Shown piece after piece: positions 24,676 to 32,499 of a stretch of 64,000 nt of DNA (positions are counted from its first letter, which is position 1; each line of letters starts with the position of its first letter). The DNA lies in IMG/VR virus record IMGVR_UViG_3300044716_000732, positions 1 to 64,000 of that record; one strand, 5' to 3'. Position numbers and translations under genes: made by a program. Origin of the DNA: a virus. The notes under the pieces were generated by a model. It did no database searches. It was not told the origin of the DNA and saw only the letters and a list, made by a program, of their open reading frames with translations.

Positions 24676-25650
24676 ATGGACAATACAACCACACAAGCAG
24701 CAGTCATCATCACAGGTAGCGGCAAGATCGCCGCTACCATCAACGGACAATCCTACACGATTGACACCGATCACCCGAAATACCAACTGGCACTCGATTC
24801 GGTTCGTAACAAGAAATGGAATCGTTTTGTCGATCTGGTCAACATCAGCAAGCAGGTTCAAGAATACTTTGAGGGAACGGATGCAGAGATCAAAGATGGT
24901 TCAATCAACTATCATGGTCAGATCATTCACAACACTCTCACAAAGCGCATTCTCTCCTTCATGCGTGAGGGTCTTCCCCATGAACCACTCTTGAACTTCT
25001 TCAAGAACCTCATGGACAATCCAAGCAAGCGAGCAGTAGATGAACTCTACGACTTCCTTGAAGCAGGAGAACTCCCAATCACCGAGGATGGTCACTTCCT
25101 CGCCTTCAAGAATGTTCGATCCAATTACTTCGACATTCATTCTGGCAAGTTCGACAACTCTGTGGGCAAGGTATGCGAGATGCCTCGCAATGGAGTTGAC
25201 GAGGACAAGGAACGCACCTGTTCCTATGGACTCCACTTCTGTTCGATCAAGTATCTTCCTCACTTCTCCGATGGGGAGAATGGCAAGACAATGATCGTCA
25301 AGATCAATCCCCGCGATGTAGTGGCGATTCCAGCAGACTACGAGAACACCAAGGGTCGCACTTGCCGATACGAAGTAATTGCAGAATACAAAGATGACTG
25401 GCGTTCTAAACTCAATCGGAATGAATCTGGTTGGGACTCCGAACTCTATTCCTCCGATGGTGGAGACTATGAGATTGACGAACTGGATGAGCTTGACGAG
25501 AACGAGAACGAGAACGATTGCTCCTTCTCCAACGATTGCGATGAGAACCATTGCTTCTGTCAAGACAAAGGTTATGGCTACAAACCAAGTGGTCACAAGT
25601 TCCACAATGTTCGTGGACAAGACGGAAAGTTTGTCAAGAAAAATTGGTAA
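24676..25650 (+). CDS. rIIB: rIIB-like protein
   Basis: 324 aa. A domain at residues ~95-235 carries the rIIB pattern: LLNFFKNLMDNPSKRAVDELYDFLE, then ITEDGHFLAFKNVRSNYFDIHSG, DNSVG, and CSYGLHFCS. T4 rIIB is the partner of rIIA. The C-terminal ~75 residues are acidic, then Cys-rich (CSFSNDCDENHCFC), then basic; this extension is not typical of T4 rIIB. It lies 32 nt after rIIA with the same A-rich leader type. Confidence 0.9.
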   Translation: MDNTTTQAAVIITGSGKIAATINGQSYTIDTDHPKYQLALDSVRNKKWNRFVDLVNISKQVQEYFEGTDAEIKDGSINYHGQIIHNTLTKRILSFMREGLPHEPLLNFFKNLMDNPSKRAVDELYDFLEAGELPITEDGHFLAFKNVRSNYFDIHSGKFDNSVGKVCEMPRNGVDEDKERTCSYGLHFCSIKYLPHFSDGENGKTMIVKINPRDVVAIPADYENTKGRTCRYEVIAEYKDDWRSKLNRNESGWDSELYSSDGGDYEIDELDELDENENENDCSFSNDCDENHCFCQDKGYGYKPSGHKFHNVRGQDGKFVKKNW

Positions 25651-25663
25651 GGTGGTTGGTCAA

Positions 25664-25689
25664 GGCGAGAGGGGTGGTTCCCTCTCGCC
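25664..25689 (+). other. GC-rich hairpin after rIIB
   Basis: GGCGAGAGGG, 6-nt loop, CCCTCTCGCC. No T-run follows, so it may be a processing or attenuation signal rather than a terminator. Confidence 0.45.
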
Positions 25690-25711
25690 AAACCACATAA
25701 GAAATATCAAT

Positions 25712-26179
25712 ATGGAAAACGAAGAAACACCGAAACCTATTTCCATGAAGAGTGCTCTTGTAGTGGTGGTATCTCTTCATGCCGTTGCCTTATTCGGAAT
25801 AATATATTTTTCTTCTATCAAGTCATCACAAGCAGAGAGTGATAAAAAATTCTTGACAGAGGACAAGTATGCAGGGGTTGAAGCAACACCGACACCATTG
25901 CCAACACCTGATCCTTCTCCGATAGATCAGATACCACCAAAGCAAGCATGGCCTACTGAAAATGTAAAACAAGAACTCAAGACATGGCCGAACACCAAGA
26001 AGGCAATACCTGTTGTTCAAAGTAATTCTCACTACACAAAAGAATATGTCGTCAAACGGGGAGACACATTCAATAGTATAGTGAGGAAATACAAACTCAA
26101 TGCAGATAAACTAAAACAAATAAATAAAATCAAAAACGAAAACACAATCCAAGTAGGACAAAAACTAAAACTAATGTAA
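25712..26179 (+). CDS. membrane-anchored LysM protein
   Basis: 155 aa from ATG 25712; the frame is open further upstream but that part overlaps rIIB. Residues ~13-32 form one transmembrane helix with a short cytoplasmic N-terminus. A Thr/Pro-rich linker follows. Residues ~112-155 are a LysM domain (EYVVKRGDTFNSIVRKY...IQVGQKLKL), which binds the glycan of peptidoglycan. The arrangement would tether the inner membrane to the cell wall. With the two lipoproteins just downstream it may belong to a lysis or envelope-modification set. Confidence 0.75.
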   Translation: MENEETPKPISMKSALVVVVSLHAVALFGIIYFSSIKSSQAESDKKFLTEDKYAGVEATPTPLPTPDPSPIDQIPPKQAWPTENVKQELKTWPNTKKAIPVVQSNSHYTKEYVVKRGDTFNSIVRKYKLNADKLKQINKIKNENTIQVGQKLKLM

Positions 26180-26181
26180 TT

Positions 26182-26367
26182 ATGAAACATATCGCAACAC
26201 TCACTCTCATCCTCTTCAAAGAACAAAACCTCTACGCATATGAGTATGATGACCAGAACGGGAATATGCAGATCGAATATGGATTCACATCAGTAGGGGA
26301 TGCTCTCAACGGAGCATTCAAAAGGCTAAAGACTTTCACGGTCTTGCCTGATGTAGAGTCAAGGTAA
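26182..26367 (+). CDS. small hypothetical protein (61 aa)
   Basis: 61 aa, MKHIATLTLILFKEQNLYAYE..., beta-rich. The first residues look hydrophobic but a signal peptide is doubtful. It starts 2 nt after the LysM gene. Confidence 0.6.
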   Translation: MKHIATLTLILFKEQNLYAYEYDDQNGNMQIEYGFTSVGDALNGAFKRLKTFTVLPDVESR

Positions 26368-26372
26368 TTTTC

Positions 26373-26388
26373 TTTTGTCATACAAAAC
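26373..26388 (+). repeat. GTCATACAAAAC motif directly before a start codon
   Basis: TTTTGTCATACAAAAC ends 1 nt before ATG 26390. It is the only copy that lies between two genes of one apparent operon. Confidence 0.75.
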
Positions 26389-26389
26389 T

Positions 26390-26653
26390 ATGGCTACAAA
26401 GAAACGGTTGACTCGAAAAAAGCCAACCAATATGGTAGTGGTTCAAACTAAAACGAAACCTCAACTTATTATAAATGCAATGAGTTTAAAACAGAAAGTC
26501 ACGATACATGTAAGCGGTGGAAGGGTCGAGGATATTGTCAAGGAGAATTGTCCAGAATTGAACATAGAGGTTCATGACTACGATATAGGAGACACTGAAG
26601 ATAACCTGCACCAAGACGAGAAAGGAAAAAACTTTCTATGTTTCGAGTTCTAA
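26390..26653 (+). CDS. hypothetical protein (87 aa)
   Basis: 87 aa, MATKKRLTRKKPTNMVVVQ..., with a basic start and a V-x-I-H-V-S-G-G-R-V-E-D-I-V segment followed by I-E-V-H-D-Y-D. This strand pattern resembles the acidic protein at 17740. The upstream TTG extension is encoded by the GTCATACAAAAC motif and is rejected. Confidence 0.6.
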   Translation: MATKKRLTRKKPTNMVVVQTKTKPQLIINAMSLKQKVTIHVSGGRVEDIVKENCPELNIEVHDYDIGDTEDNLHQDEKGKNFLCFEF

Positions 26654-26892
26654 CAATTGGAATATCCTTGACATTGATTGGATGCACCACAGGAAGCAAG
26701 TATAGGTATATTGAAAACCATTATACGAATGTTCAATCCCCTGTTGAATATCCAGTATATGTGGAAACACCAGTCTATAGAGAAAGACCAGTATATCACT
26801 ACGATTCCCGAAGAGCAACCATGGCGGATCTTGGAAAAGCAATGGGAGAAAAAATGCTAAGAAAAATGAGAGCCGCATACAATGAAAATTAA
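26638..26892 (+). CDS. small lipoprotein (84 aa)
   Basis: 84 aa. The signal peptide ends in a lipobox, LTLIGC with Cys16. The mature part is Tyr/Pro/Val-rich (VEYPVYVETPVYRERPVYHY) and then basic helical. Probable outer-membrane lipoprotein. Small lipoproteins next to an inner-membrane protein are the layout of two-component spanins, but here the LysM gene is the only candidate partner, so this is speculative. It overlaps the gene at 26390 by 16 nt. Confidence 0.65.
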   Translation: MFRVLTIGISLTLIGCTTGSKYRYIENHYTNVQSPVEYPVYVETPVYRERPVYHYDSRRATMADLGKAMGEKMLRKMRAAYNEN

Positions 26893-27052
26893 TCCATATA
26901 AAATAGGAATGAACTTCTATATTATTCTAATTGTATTTGTTTTCACATTTTTCGGATGCAAAACATTTGAGAAATATGATGAACGAATGAAGATGAAAAA
27001 AATTGCAGAGAGTATCTGGAACACTCCAGACTTGACAAAGAACAAAAAATAA
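26882..27052 (+). CDS. small lipoprotein (56 aa)
   Basis: 56 aa. A basic start, a hydrophobic stretch and a TFFGC lipobox with Cys26, then a 30-residue charged helix. It overlaps the preceding lipoprotein gene by 11 nt. Two lipoproteins in tandem suggest a joint role at the outer membrane. Confidence 0.6.
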   Translation: MKINPYKIGMNFYIILIVFVFTFFGCKTFEKYDERMKMKKIAESIWNTPDLTKNKK

Positions 27053-27066
27053 TAGACAATAGTAAT

Positions 27067-27360
27067 ATGACACAAAATATAAAAACCAGATGGAATCATT
27101 TTGGAGCATCTATTATCTCTGCTTGTGAAGCAGGACATGATATGAGTATTCCATCTTTCCTATTTTTGGGAATCAAATCTTTCATCTTTAATAAGACATA
27201 TCAGTTTAATAGAACATCGTGTCGTAATAGAACATCGTGTTGCAATACCGCGCATGACACATATACACGCGAAGGAATGCCCATTGCAAAGAGGAAACCA
27301 CTAAAGAAGAAACCACTAAAGAAGAAACCACTAAAGAAAGTAAAGACAAAAATCAATTAG
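27067..27360 (+). CDS. hypothetical protein interrupted in frame by a repeat
   Basis: 97 aa if read through. Residues 1-45 and the Lys-rich C-terminus (three tandem P-L-K-K-K units) look unrelated, and codons ~47-62 are supplied by copy 3 of the AATAGAACATSGTGT repeat. It may be a read-through of a repeat inserted into a gene, or two short genes (second start at ATG 27282). Uncertain. Confidence 0.4.
   Translation: MTQNIKTRWNHFGASIISACEAGHDMSIPSFLFLGIKSFIFNKTYQFNRTSCRNRTSCCNTAHDTYTREGMPIAKRKPLKKKPLKKKPLKKVKTKIN
27208..27252 (+). repeat. AATAGAACATSGTGT repeat, copy 3
   Basis: AATAGAACATCGTGT twice in tandem, separated by 3 nt, then TGCAATACCGCG. It falls in frame within the ORF at 27067. 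Confidence 0.75.
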
Positions 27361-27373
27361 ATTATTTTATATG

Positions 27374-27625
27374 ATGAATACAATAGCACAACTACGACGA
27401 AGCGGATACAAGGTAAGGGTTCTACACTCTCGACCAAAGATGTCCATCCAAAAGATCGGTGGAGTAATGACCGAATACAATCCAAAGGGTGGGAATACAA
27501 TCATCGAGGTGACATCACCAGATGGTAGGAATGCAATAGGAGCCTCACAATGCTCCGAGAAAGAATCTTGGAACAGGAAGATGGGAAATCAAATTGCATT
27601 GGGCAGAGCAATGGCACAACTATAA
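27374..27625 (+). CDS. small conserved phage protein
   Basis: 83 aa from the second of two adjacent ATGs (27371/27374). G-G-N-T-I-I-E-V-T-S-P-D-G-R, then A-S-Q-C-S-E-K-E-S-W-N-R-K-M-G and IALGRAM form a pattern I associate with small proteins in other phages; function unknown. It is followed by a very strong terminator. Confidence 0.65.
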   Translation: MNTIAQLRRSGYKVRVLHSRPKMSIQKIGGVMTEYNPKGGNTIIEVTSPDGRNAIGASQCSEKESWNRKMGNQIALGRAMAQL

Positions 27626-27640
27626 AATAGAAACAGAATA

Positions 27641-27679
27641 AAAAGCGGTTGTATGTTTTGTCATACAACCGCTTTTTTG
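27641..27679 (+). terminator. strong intrinsic terminator
   Basis: A perfect 15-bp stem AAAAGCGGTTGTATG / CATACAACCGCTTTT with loop TTTTGT and a T-run. The loop region itself contains GTTTTGTCATAC. Confidence 0.9.
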
Positions 27680-27769
27680 TCATACAAAACTTGTATTGTC
27701 ATACAAAACCCTCCCTGATAACAGAATACCTTTTGTATGACAAGAGAAAATTGTATTGTCATACAAAAC
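27673..27769. repeat. cluster of four GTTTTGTATGAC-family motifs
   Basis: Plus-orientation copies at 27673-27690, 27691-27709 and 27751-27769; one minus-orientation copy at 27731-27742. Confidence 0.8.
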
Positions 27770-27798
27770 CCAACCCCAAAAAAAATTTGAAAAAGTTC

Positions 27799-27827
27799 TG
27801 GACACTATTGGAGATTTGGTGTAGATT
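27799..27827 (+). promoter_or_regulatory. sigma70-like promoter
   Basis: TGGACA, 17-bp spacer, TAGATT; the -10 ends 12 nt before ATG 27840. Confidence 0.55.
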
Positions 27828-27839
27828 GGATTCTCAATT

Positions 27840-28037
27840 ATGAAAAAAGTAGAAACAGCAAAACAAATCCTAAAGGAAATCAATTCATACTCTGTCGAAA
27901 TTCGTTGCGGTTTCAAAGATGAAGTCAATAGGATGATGCAACATATTAAAACCAAATCATTTTTAAAACGATTGGAAGAATATATGAAGACATCTGATTA
28001 TGATGAATTGATTGCATGGGCAAGGAACTATCAATAA
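27840..28037 (+). CDS. small hypothetical protein (65 aa)
   Basis: 65 aa, helical and charged (MKKVETAKQILKEINSYSVE...). It has its own promoter and an almost absent leader. Function unknown. Confidence 0.65.
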   Translation: MKKVETAKQILKEINSYSVEIRCGFKDEVNRMMQHIKTKSFLKRLEEYMKTSDYDELIAWARNYQ

Positions 28038-28045
28038 GTCCCACT

Positions 28046-28252
28046 ATGAGCGAAAACGACAACTCACAAATCGTATTGGGTATCGGAGTTATTCTATTTG
28101 CAATAGGATTGATTCTGATTACACCTTTTCTTCTCATCTGGTCTGTCAATGGATTGTTTGCTTTGGCAATTCAATACACATGGACGAACTGGTTCTATGC
28201 TCTGGTCATCATGCTTCTTGTTAGGGGAAGCGCATCATATACAAAAAAATGA
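28046..28252 (+). CDS. small two-TM membrane protein
   Basis: 68 aa from ATG 28046 (the frame opens earlier but overlaps the upstream gene). Two hydrophobic helices, residues ~10-30 and ~38-58, joined by a short loop, with a Lys tail: a holin-like size and shape, but no holin family is recognised. The stop overlaps the next ATG (ATGA). Confidence 0.65.
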   Translation: MSENDNSQIVLGIGVILFAIGLILITPFLLIWSVNGLFALAIQYTWTNWFYALVIMLLVRGSASYTKK

Positions 28253-28401
28253 AATCATTCATGGTCTATTGCACTCTGGAAACAGAGGAACCCTTCATGG
28301 TGGAAGCAGAAACATTAGAGGAAGCAAAGGATGAAGCACTCAAGGAACTCGGTTGGCACTTGATCGAAAGCGAAGACGATGAAGAAGAAGATTCAATTTG
28401 A
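28249..28401 (+). CDS. small acidic hypothetical protein (50 aa)
   Basis: 50 aa, MKSFMVYCTLETEEPFMVEA..., a beta-hairpin-helix type ending in an Asp/Glu run. Coupled to both neighbours by overlaps (4 nt upstream, 23 nt downstream). Confidence 0.55.
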   Translation: MKSFMVYCTLETEEPFMVEAETLEEAKDEALKELGWHLIESEDDEEEDSI

Positions 28402-28774
28402 ATATAATGATGGGGGAAGACATCGAGCAGGATTTAGTGACAAGGTTGGTGATTGCGTAACAAGATCAATTTCCATTCTATTTGGATTTGATTACTTGGA
28501 TGCTCACCAACAAGTCAACATTCTTTTGAAAAGATTCAGCGATGGAAACTCTCTGGTTCCAAATGGAATTACCAACTCGTCAACAAAAAAGTTGATGAAA
28601 CATTTCGGACTTGTTTGGAATCCCACGAATAGTTTTCTGGACATTCCAAGAAAAGGAAAAGTCATTTTGAATTTCCCTCATCATGTGTGTGCAGTCATTG
28701 ATGGAACAATCCATGACACGCATGACAACAGAAATAATTCAAATAGAATTTATGGGTTTTGGAAATTCAAATGA
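28379..28774 (+). CDS. conserved phage protein, possible Cys-peptidase fold
   Basis: 131 aa. The pattern YNDGGRHRAGF...GDCVTRSISI near the N-terminus and HHVCAVIDGTIHDTHD near the C-terminus occurs widely in phages. The Cys in D-C-V-x-R-x-I and the later His are spaced as in papain-like or C39-like enzymes, so a cysteine-peptidase-like fold is possible; no activity is known to me. Confidence 0.65.
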   Translation: MKKKIQFEYNDGGRHRAGFSDKVGDCVTRSISILFGFDYLDAHQQVNILLKRFSDGNSLVPNGITNSSTKKLMKHFGLVWNPTNSFLDIPRKGKVILNFPHHVCAVIDGTIHDTHDNRNNSNRIYGFWKFK

Positions 28775-28791
28775 ATTTTCAAAGCGGATGG

Positions 28792-28860
28792 GTTTTGTAT
28801 GACAGAAGAAAAACCTGTTGACAGAAACAAAAAAGTTGATCTCAGAGTTTTGTATGACAG
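28792..28860 (+). repeat. 55-bp-spaced GTTTTGTATGACAG pair
   Basis: Motifs at 28792 and 28847, exactly 55 bp apart, with the shared spacer containing TTGACA and TTGATCTCAGA. Precedes the DUF932 cassette promoter. Confidence 0.85.
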
Positions 28861-28893
28861 GAGAAAAAAATAAAACTATTTCATTTTTTTCTA

Positions 28894-28922
28894 TTGACTC
28901 TGAAACGAATTGGATTTAGAGT
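28894..28922 (+). promoter_or_regulatory. cassette promoter (DUF932 gene)
   Basis: TTGACT, 17-bp spacer, TAGAGT. The -35 box begins 34 bp after the end of the motif, about one helical turn more than in the other cassettes. Confidence 0.6.
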
Positions 28923-28984
28923 AGGGATAGTTAGATGAATGGTTCATCTGACGAAACAAACCACATAAAAGAAAGACTACTACT

Positions 28985-30019
28985 ATGGCACATATGATTG
29001 AAGAAAACATCGACCTCGTTTATTCCGTTGAAGGAACCGAATGGCATGGACTGGCACAAGTCCGCGAGGAGATCACCGAAACTGAGTTCGCTACTCTCTC
29101 CCATGAGATCATCGAATCACCTGTCACTTGTCAAGTTGAGGGACAAACTATCGCACTTCCCAACCACAAAATCCTTGTGGCAGATATGCGCCAGTCTCGT
29201 CCTGACTTGGAAGCGGACAAGCAGTTCGTTCCACTTCATGTTCCCAAGACTGGTTACAAGGTCATCAATAATCGTGAGGTGATCGAGTGCATGAAGGAAT
29301 CATTTGCTGGATTGGATGTTAAAATCACTACCGCTGGCACTCTGGAAGGTGCGAAGAAGTTCTTCGTATCGGTTGACATTGGTGACTCTGACCTCATCAT
29401 CAACAAGGACAGCTTCAAGGCTTATGTGAACTTCATCACTGGTCATGATGGCACTCTGGCGATGACTGCTTATGATAGTGTAATCCGAATCGTCTGCATG
29501 AACACGCTGATGGCAAGCCGTCAAGCCGCTGGCGAGGTTGGATTCTCGGTCTATCATACCAAGAATGCAGACTTGGCAATGAAGAACCTTCCCGAATTGT
29601 TCAACGCTATTCTCAAAGGACGCGCTAACTTGAAGGAAGTGATGGAGTATCTGGAGAGCAACAAGTGCGACCACAATGATGCTCTGGCAATGGCAGCAGG
29701 TTACTTCTGCTTAGAGACAGACAAAGCGGAACTCTCCACTCGCGCCATGAATGCCGCCCAAGGTATCGCAACCTTGTTCAGCAGGGGCATTGGTAACAAA
29801 GGCGAGACTCTGTATGATCTGGCTAACGGAGCAACAGAATACTATACCAGCGGAGAAGGAACGGGCAAGGGTAAGACTTCTCTCGCGGATCGAACATATC
29901 GTTCAGTCATGGGTAGTGCAGCAACTCACAAAGAAGCGTTTGTGGCAATGCTGGCAAATGAAGATCGTAGGAAAGATGCCCTGCGACTTGGCAAGCAAGC
30001 TCTCGCACTTGCAAGCTAA
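28985..30019 (+). CDS. DUF932 / phage-plasmid-like protein
   Basis: 344 aa. The N-terminal segment with G-T-E-W-H-G-L-A-Q, then the ALPNHKILVADMR and GYKVINNREV segments and the T-A-Y-D-S-V-I-R-I-V-C-M-N-T-L core, is the DUF932 pattern (TIGR03299-like), common on plasmids and phages with unknown biochemical role. It is GC-richer than neighbouring late genes. The leader contains CTACTACT directly before the ATG. It ends in a perfect terminator and forms the first complete unit of the cassette array. Confidence 0.75.
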   Translation: MAHMIEENIDLVYSVEGTEWHGLAQVREEITETEFATLSHEIIESPVTCQVEGQTIALPNHKILVADMRQSRPDLEADKQFVPLHVPKTGYKVINNREVIECMKESFAGLDVKITTAGTLEGAKKFFVSVDIGDSDLIINKDSFKAYVNFITGHDGTLAMTAYDSVIRIVCMNTLMASRQAAGEVGFSVYHTKNADLAMKNLPELFNAILKGRANLKEVMEYLESNKCDHNDALAMAAGYFCLETDKAELSTRAMNAAQGIATLFSRGIGNKGETLYDLANGATEYYTSGEGTGKGKTSLADRTYRSVMGSAATHKEAFVAMLANEDRRKDALRLGKQALALAS

Positions 30020-30029
30020 AGAGGTATAA

Positions 30030-30063
30030 ACAAAACCCCCACTCGAAAGAGTGGGGGTTTTGT
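30030..30063. terminator. bidirectional GAAA-loop terminator
   Basis: A 15-bp stem ACAAAACCCCCACTC-gaaa-GAGTGGGGGTTTTGT. It serves the plus-strand DUF932 gene and the convergent HNH gene. Confidence 0.9.
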
Positions 30064-30069
30064 TATCTA

Positions 30070-30555
30070 TTACTTTGTATTGTATTGTTTTACTTTATTT
30101 CCTTTAGATAAATTTTCTTTCCACCATAAAGGCTGTAGATTTTTATAGTGAAAGCATTTTTTTTGTTGTTCTGGATCGGTAAGATCAAAAGAAGAACAAG
30201 GTATAATATGATCTATATGCCATCCATGATTTCCATGATTTTCCCATGACATTCCTTCTTTGAATTGAGACTCTATGTGTGATCTTGCGTCTTCTAAAGT
30301 TCCACCCAAAAGATCCATCGTGTTACATGATTTGATCGACTTTTGTTCTTTCAAAACTCTTAACATTCTATGTCTTAATAATTCTCTCATTTTGAAGTCT
30401 GGATCGTTCCTTTTTCTGTTTCTTTGATATGCGTTTATTTTGTCTCTATTATTATCTCTATATCGTTTTGCTCTAATTAGAATTTTCTCTTTATTGTTTT
30501 CGTAGTTTTTATAGTAAGATTTCAATCTTTGTTGTTTTCTTTTTTCGGTGTCCAT
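30070..30555 (-). CDS. HNH homing endonuclease, copy 1
   Basis: 161 aa from the ATG at 30553-30555; the longer upstream frame runs through repeats. A basic helical N-terminus (residues 1-75) precedes the HNH core: W-H-I-D-H-I-I-P-C-S-S-F-D-L, then FHYKNLQPLWWKENLSKGN. This is paralogous to the genes at 35447 and 37124. It sits alone, convergent with a cassette gene, as expected of a mobile homing nuclease. Confidence 0.85.
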   Translation of the reverse strand: MDTEKRKQQRLKSYYKNYENNKEKILIRAKRYRDNNRDKINAYQRNRKRNDPDFKMRELLRHRMLRVLKEQKSIKSCNTMDLLGGTLEDARSHIESQFKEGMSWENHGNHGWHIDHIIPCSSFDLTDPEQQKKCFHYKNLQPLWWKENLSKGNKVKQYNTK

Positions 30556-30604
30556 ATATGTCCAATACTTATTATAGTATATTACAATATCACATAATTT
30601 ATTT

Positions 30605-30730
30605 CTTTTGTCATACAAAACCTGTTGCAATAGAACATCGTGTAAAAATAGAACATGGTGTTGCAATACCGCGAGTGCGTATGTGCGTATTGTCATACAA
30701 AACCATGAATTGTAGAGTTTTGTATGACGG
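30605..30730. repeat. GTTTTGTATGAC motifs around AATAGAACATSGTGT copy 4
   Basis: Plus-orientation motifs end at 30621 and 30703, a minus-orientation motif is at 30717-30728, and between them (30630-30674) lies the fourth full AATAGAACATSGTGT copy in its two-unit form. Confidence 0.8.
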
Positions 30731-30752
30731 AAAAAATAGTTGAAAATAGATA

Positions 30753-30780
30753 TTGCAATAAAATCAAAATCAATTAGATT
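30753..30780 (+). promoter_or_regulatory. cassette promoter
   Basis: TTGCAA, 16-bp spacer, TAGATT, starting 23 bp after the motif; the -10 ends 9 nt before ATG 30790. Confidence 0.65.
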
Positions 30781-30789
30781 GAAAGTCCA

Positions 30790-30981
30790 ATGAAAGCAAT
30801 ACACTTCACAGCTAACAGCAATTGCCAAACCTATCCAACATCTCAAAGCAACCAAATCACGAAAGATTATTATCATTTTTTGGTTGGTGAAATCAATCGC
30901 AATGTTATTAAAAAAGTAGTTTGCAGAGTCGAAGATGATCGGTTTGGAAAAATTTCCCATTACTTGGTGTCCGAAAGATAA
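30790..30981 (+). CDS. small hypothetical cassette protein (63 aa)
   Basis: 63 aa, MKAIHFTANSNCQTYPTSQS..., mixed alpha/beta, no family recognised. Its reality is supported by a well-placed promoter and a strong terminator on either side. Confidence 0.65.
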   Translation: MKAIHFTANSNCQTYPTSQSNQITKDYYHFLVGEINRNVIKKVVCRVEDDRFGKISHYLVSER

Positions 30982-31041
30982 TCAACCTTTACAATAATCT
31001 CCCCACAGAATTATTCCAATATAATTATTGACTTGTAAAAC

Positions 31042-31075
31042 AAAAAGAGGGAGTCGAAAGACTCCCTCTTTTTTT
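31042..31075 (+). terminator. GAAA-loop terminator
   Basis: AAAAAGAGGGAGTC-gaaa-GACTCCCTCTTTTT plus T-run. Confidence 0.9.
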
Positions 31076-31228
31076 GTCATACAAAACTGGTAGAATTGTA
31101 TTGTCATACAAAACCCTCTATCACAGCACATTGCATTTCGTATGACAAGACAAACTTGTATTGTCATACAAAACCTCCTCCCCCCCCATAACCCCCTGTT
31201 CTTGAGTTCTTTGGGTTTTGTATGACAG
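31072..31228. repeat. cluster of five GTTTTGTATGAC-family motifs
   Basis: Plus orientation at 31072-31087, 31096-31114 and 31156-31174; minus orientation at 31136 and 31215-31228. A run of eight C follows the third plus copy. The rest of 30982-31297 holds the terminator and promoter. Confidence 0.85.
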
Positions 31229-31250
31229 GAAAAATAGTTGAAAATTTCTC

Positions 31251-31278
31251 TTCCAAAATAATCCAAATGGAATAACTT
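31251..31278 (+). promoter_or_regulatory. cassette promoter
   Basis: TTCCAA, 16-bp spacer, TAACTT, located exactly where the motif-to-promoter rule predicts (23 bp after the motif). Confidence 0.5.
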
Positions 31279-31297
31279 GGTTTCAGTCGAAAGCACG

Positions 31298-32284
31298 ATG
31301 CCGACGATGACCAAACCAAAAACCACTACTACCATGTTTAATAAAAATACAGAGTTCAATATCAGCAAAGCACATTCCCGTTTCAAAGTAGCTCGCTCTA
31401 TCAAAGCGGATGGAAACCACAACAAAGTAATTCACTATCTTGGAGGGGTTTCTACCAAAACCCATTTCGAGGATTACTTCTCTAAAGAGAACACCACATT
31501 CGTTCGATATGAGATGGATAAATGTGATCGTCCTAATAATTATTGCCATGCTTGGAATATGGTTCTTTCTCCTGCTGATGCTCGTTACACATTCCACATG
31601 GAATTAACTAAAAAGACACCAGAGCAATATGGTTATTTTGTGAACGAAAATTTTTACACCGAGGTTCAAAAGTTCATGCAAGTCGAAGAAATAATTTGCA
31701 AAAAGAATTATTTCTGGATTGATTTGTGCGGAATGCCAAGTGATTCAAATATCTCCGAAATCAATGATTTTGTTAAATCTTACAATAATTTTGCGGAGGA
31801 AATCTATGTGACTTTTTTCTTGAATCCCAGAAAAGAAAAGGATGCTGCACAAGCAGTCAACCGATATGGCAAATCTCTCAAAGATAGAGCACGATCAGCT
31901 TGTGACACGCTCAAAGAAAAAATTTCTGTTGACATATATTCTTTCTCCGTGTTAGATATATACACCAACGGAAAAGCACCGATGGCAGTAATCAAAATGA
32001 AAAAGAAAATGAAAAAGACAAAAACCAAAATCAGCAAAAACCCAATCTGCAACTCTGAGAACTATGCTCTGATGCGCGACAAGGGATTCACCAACCTCGA
32101 AATCCAGACCATGTGGGGAGTGCCACAAATGGCAGTAGCCGCATATCAAGCATGGAACACGATGGGAGGGAAGACATGGAATGACCAGCAACGCGAACTC
32201 GAAACGATTCGCCTTGGCCGTCGAGTCTGCAAGAACACCATCACTCTGGACGATGAACACGATCCAGAAAATGGAATGATCTAA
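31298..32284 (+). CDS. hypothetical cassette protein (328 aa)
   Basis: 328 aa from ATG 31298; an in-frame TTG at 31277 overlaps the -10 box and is rejected. The N-terminal ~230 residues look globular (alpha/beta, Tyr/Phe-rich). Residues ~235-250 are a Lys-rich linker (MKKKMKKTKTK), and the last ~75 residues resemble a small helix-turn-helix (ALMRDKGFTNLEIQTMWGVPQMAVAAY). A DNA-binding role for the C-terminus is plausible. The family is not recognised. Confidence 0.7.
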   Translation: MPTMTKPKTTTTMFNKNTEFNISKAHSRFKVARSIKADGNHNKVIHYLGGVSTKTHFEDYFSKENTTFVRYEMDKCDRPNNYCHAWNMVLSPADARYTFHMELTKKTPEQYGYFVNENFYTEVQKFMQVEEIICKKNYFWIDLCGMPSDSNISEINDFVKSYNNFAEEIYVTFFLNPRKEKDAAQAVNRYGKSLKDRARSACDTLKEKISVDIYSFSVLDIYTNGKAPMAVIKMKKKMKKTKTKISKNPICNSENYALMRDKGFTNLEIQTMWGVPQMAVAAYQAWNTMGGKTWNDQQRELETIRLGRRVCKNTITLDDEHDPENGMI

Positions 32285-32293
32285 ACCTCAACC

Positions 32294-32324
32294 GAGGGGA
32301 GTCGAAAGACTCCCCTCTTTTTTT
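32294..32324 (+). terminator. GAAA-loop terminator
   Basis: GAGGGGAGTC-gaaa-GACTCCCCTC followed by seven T. Confidence 0.9.
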
Positions 32325-32341
32325 GTCAACAGATATTTCTC

Positions 32342-32477
32342 TTGTCATACAAAACCCTCCATATTGTTTTGTCATACGAAACCATCCCAACTCCAAGAGC
32401 CAGAAATAGTTTTGTATGACAGAAGAAAAAAACCTTGACAGAAACAAAAAAGTTGATCTCCGAGTTTTGTATGACAG
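32342..32477. repeat. motif cluster with 55-bp-spaced pair
   Basis: Plus-orientation motifs at 32342-32355 and 32366-32382; minus-orientation motifs at 32409 and 32464, exactly 55 bp apart. Confidence 0.85.
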
Positions 32478-32499
32478 GAGAAAAAAATAAAAATTTTTG

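Noticed and set aside
28046-28252. Firm holin call for the two-TM protein
   Set aside because: Size and topology fit, but many unrelated small membrane proteins look alike (others at 43871 and 56179), and no holin family motif is visible.
30556-30960. N-terminal extension of the HNH gene at 30070
   Set aside because: It reads antisense through the cassette promoter, repeats and the gene at 30790, and has no homology to the paralogous HNH proteins.
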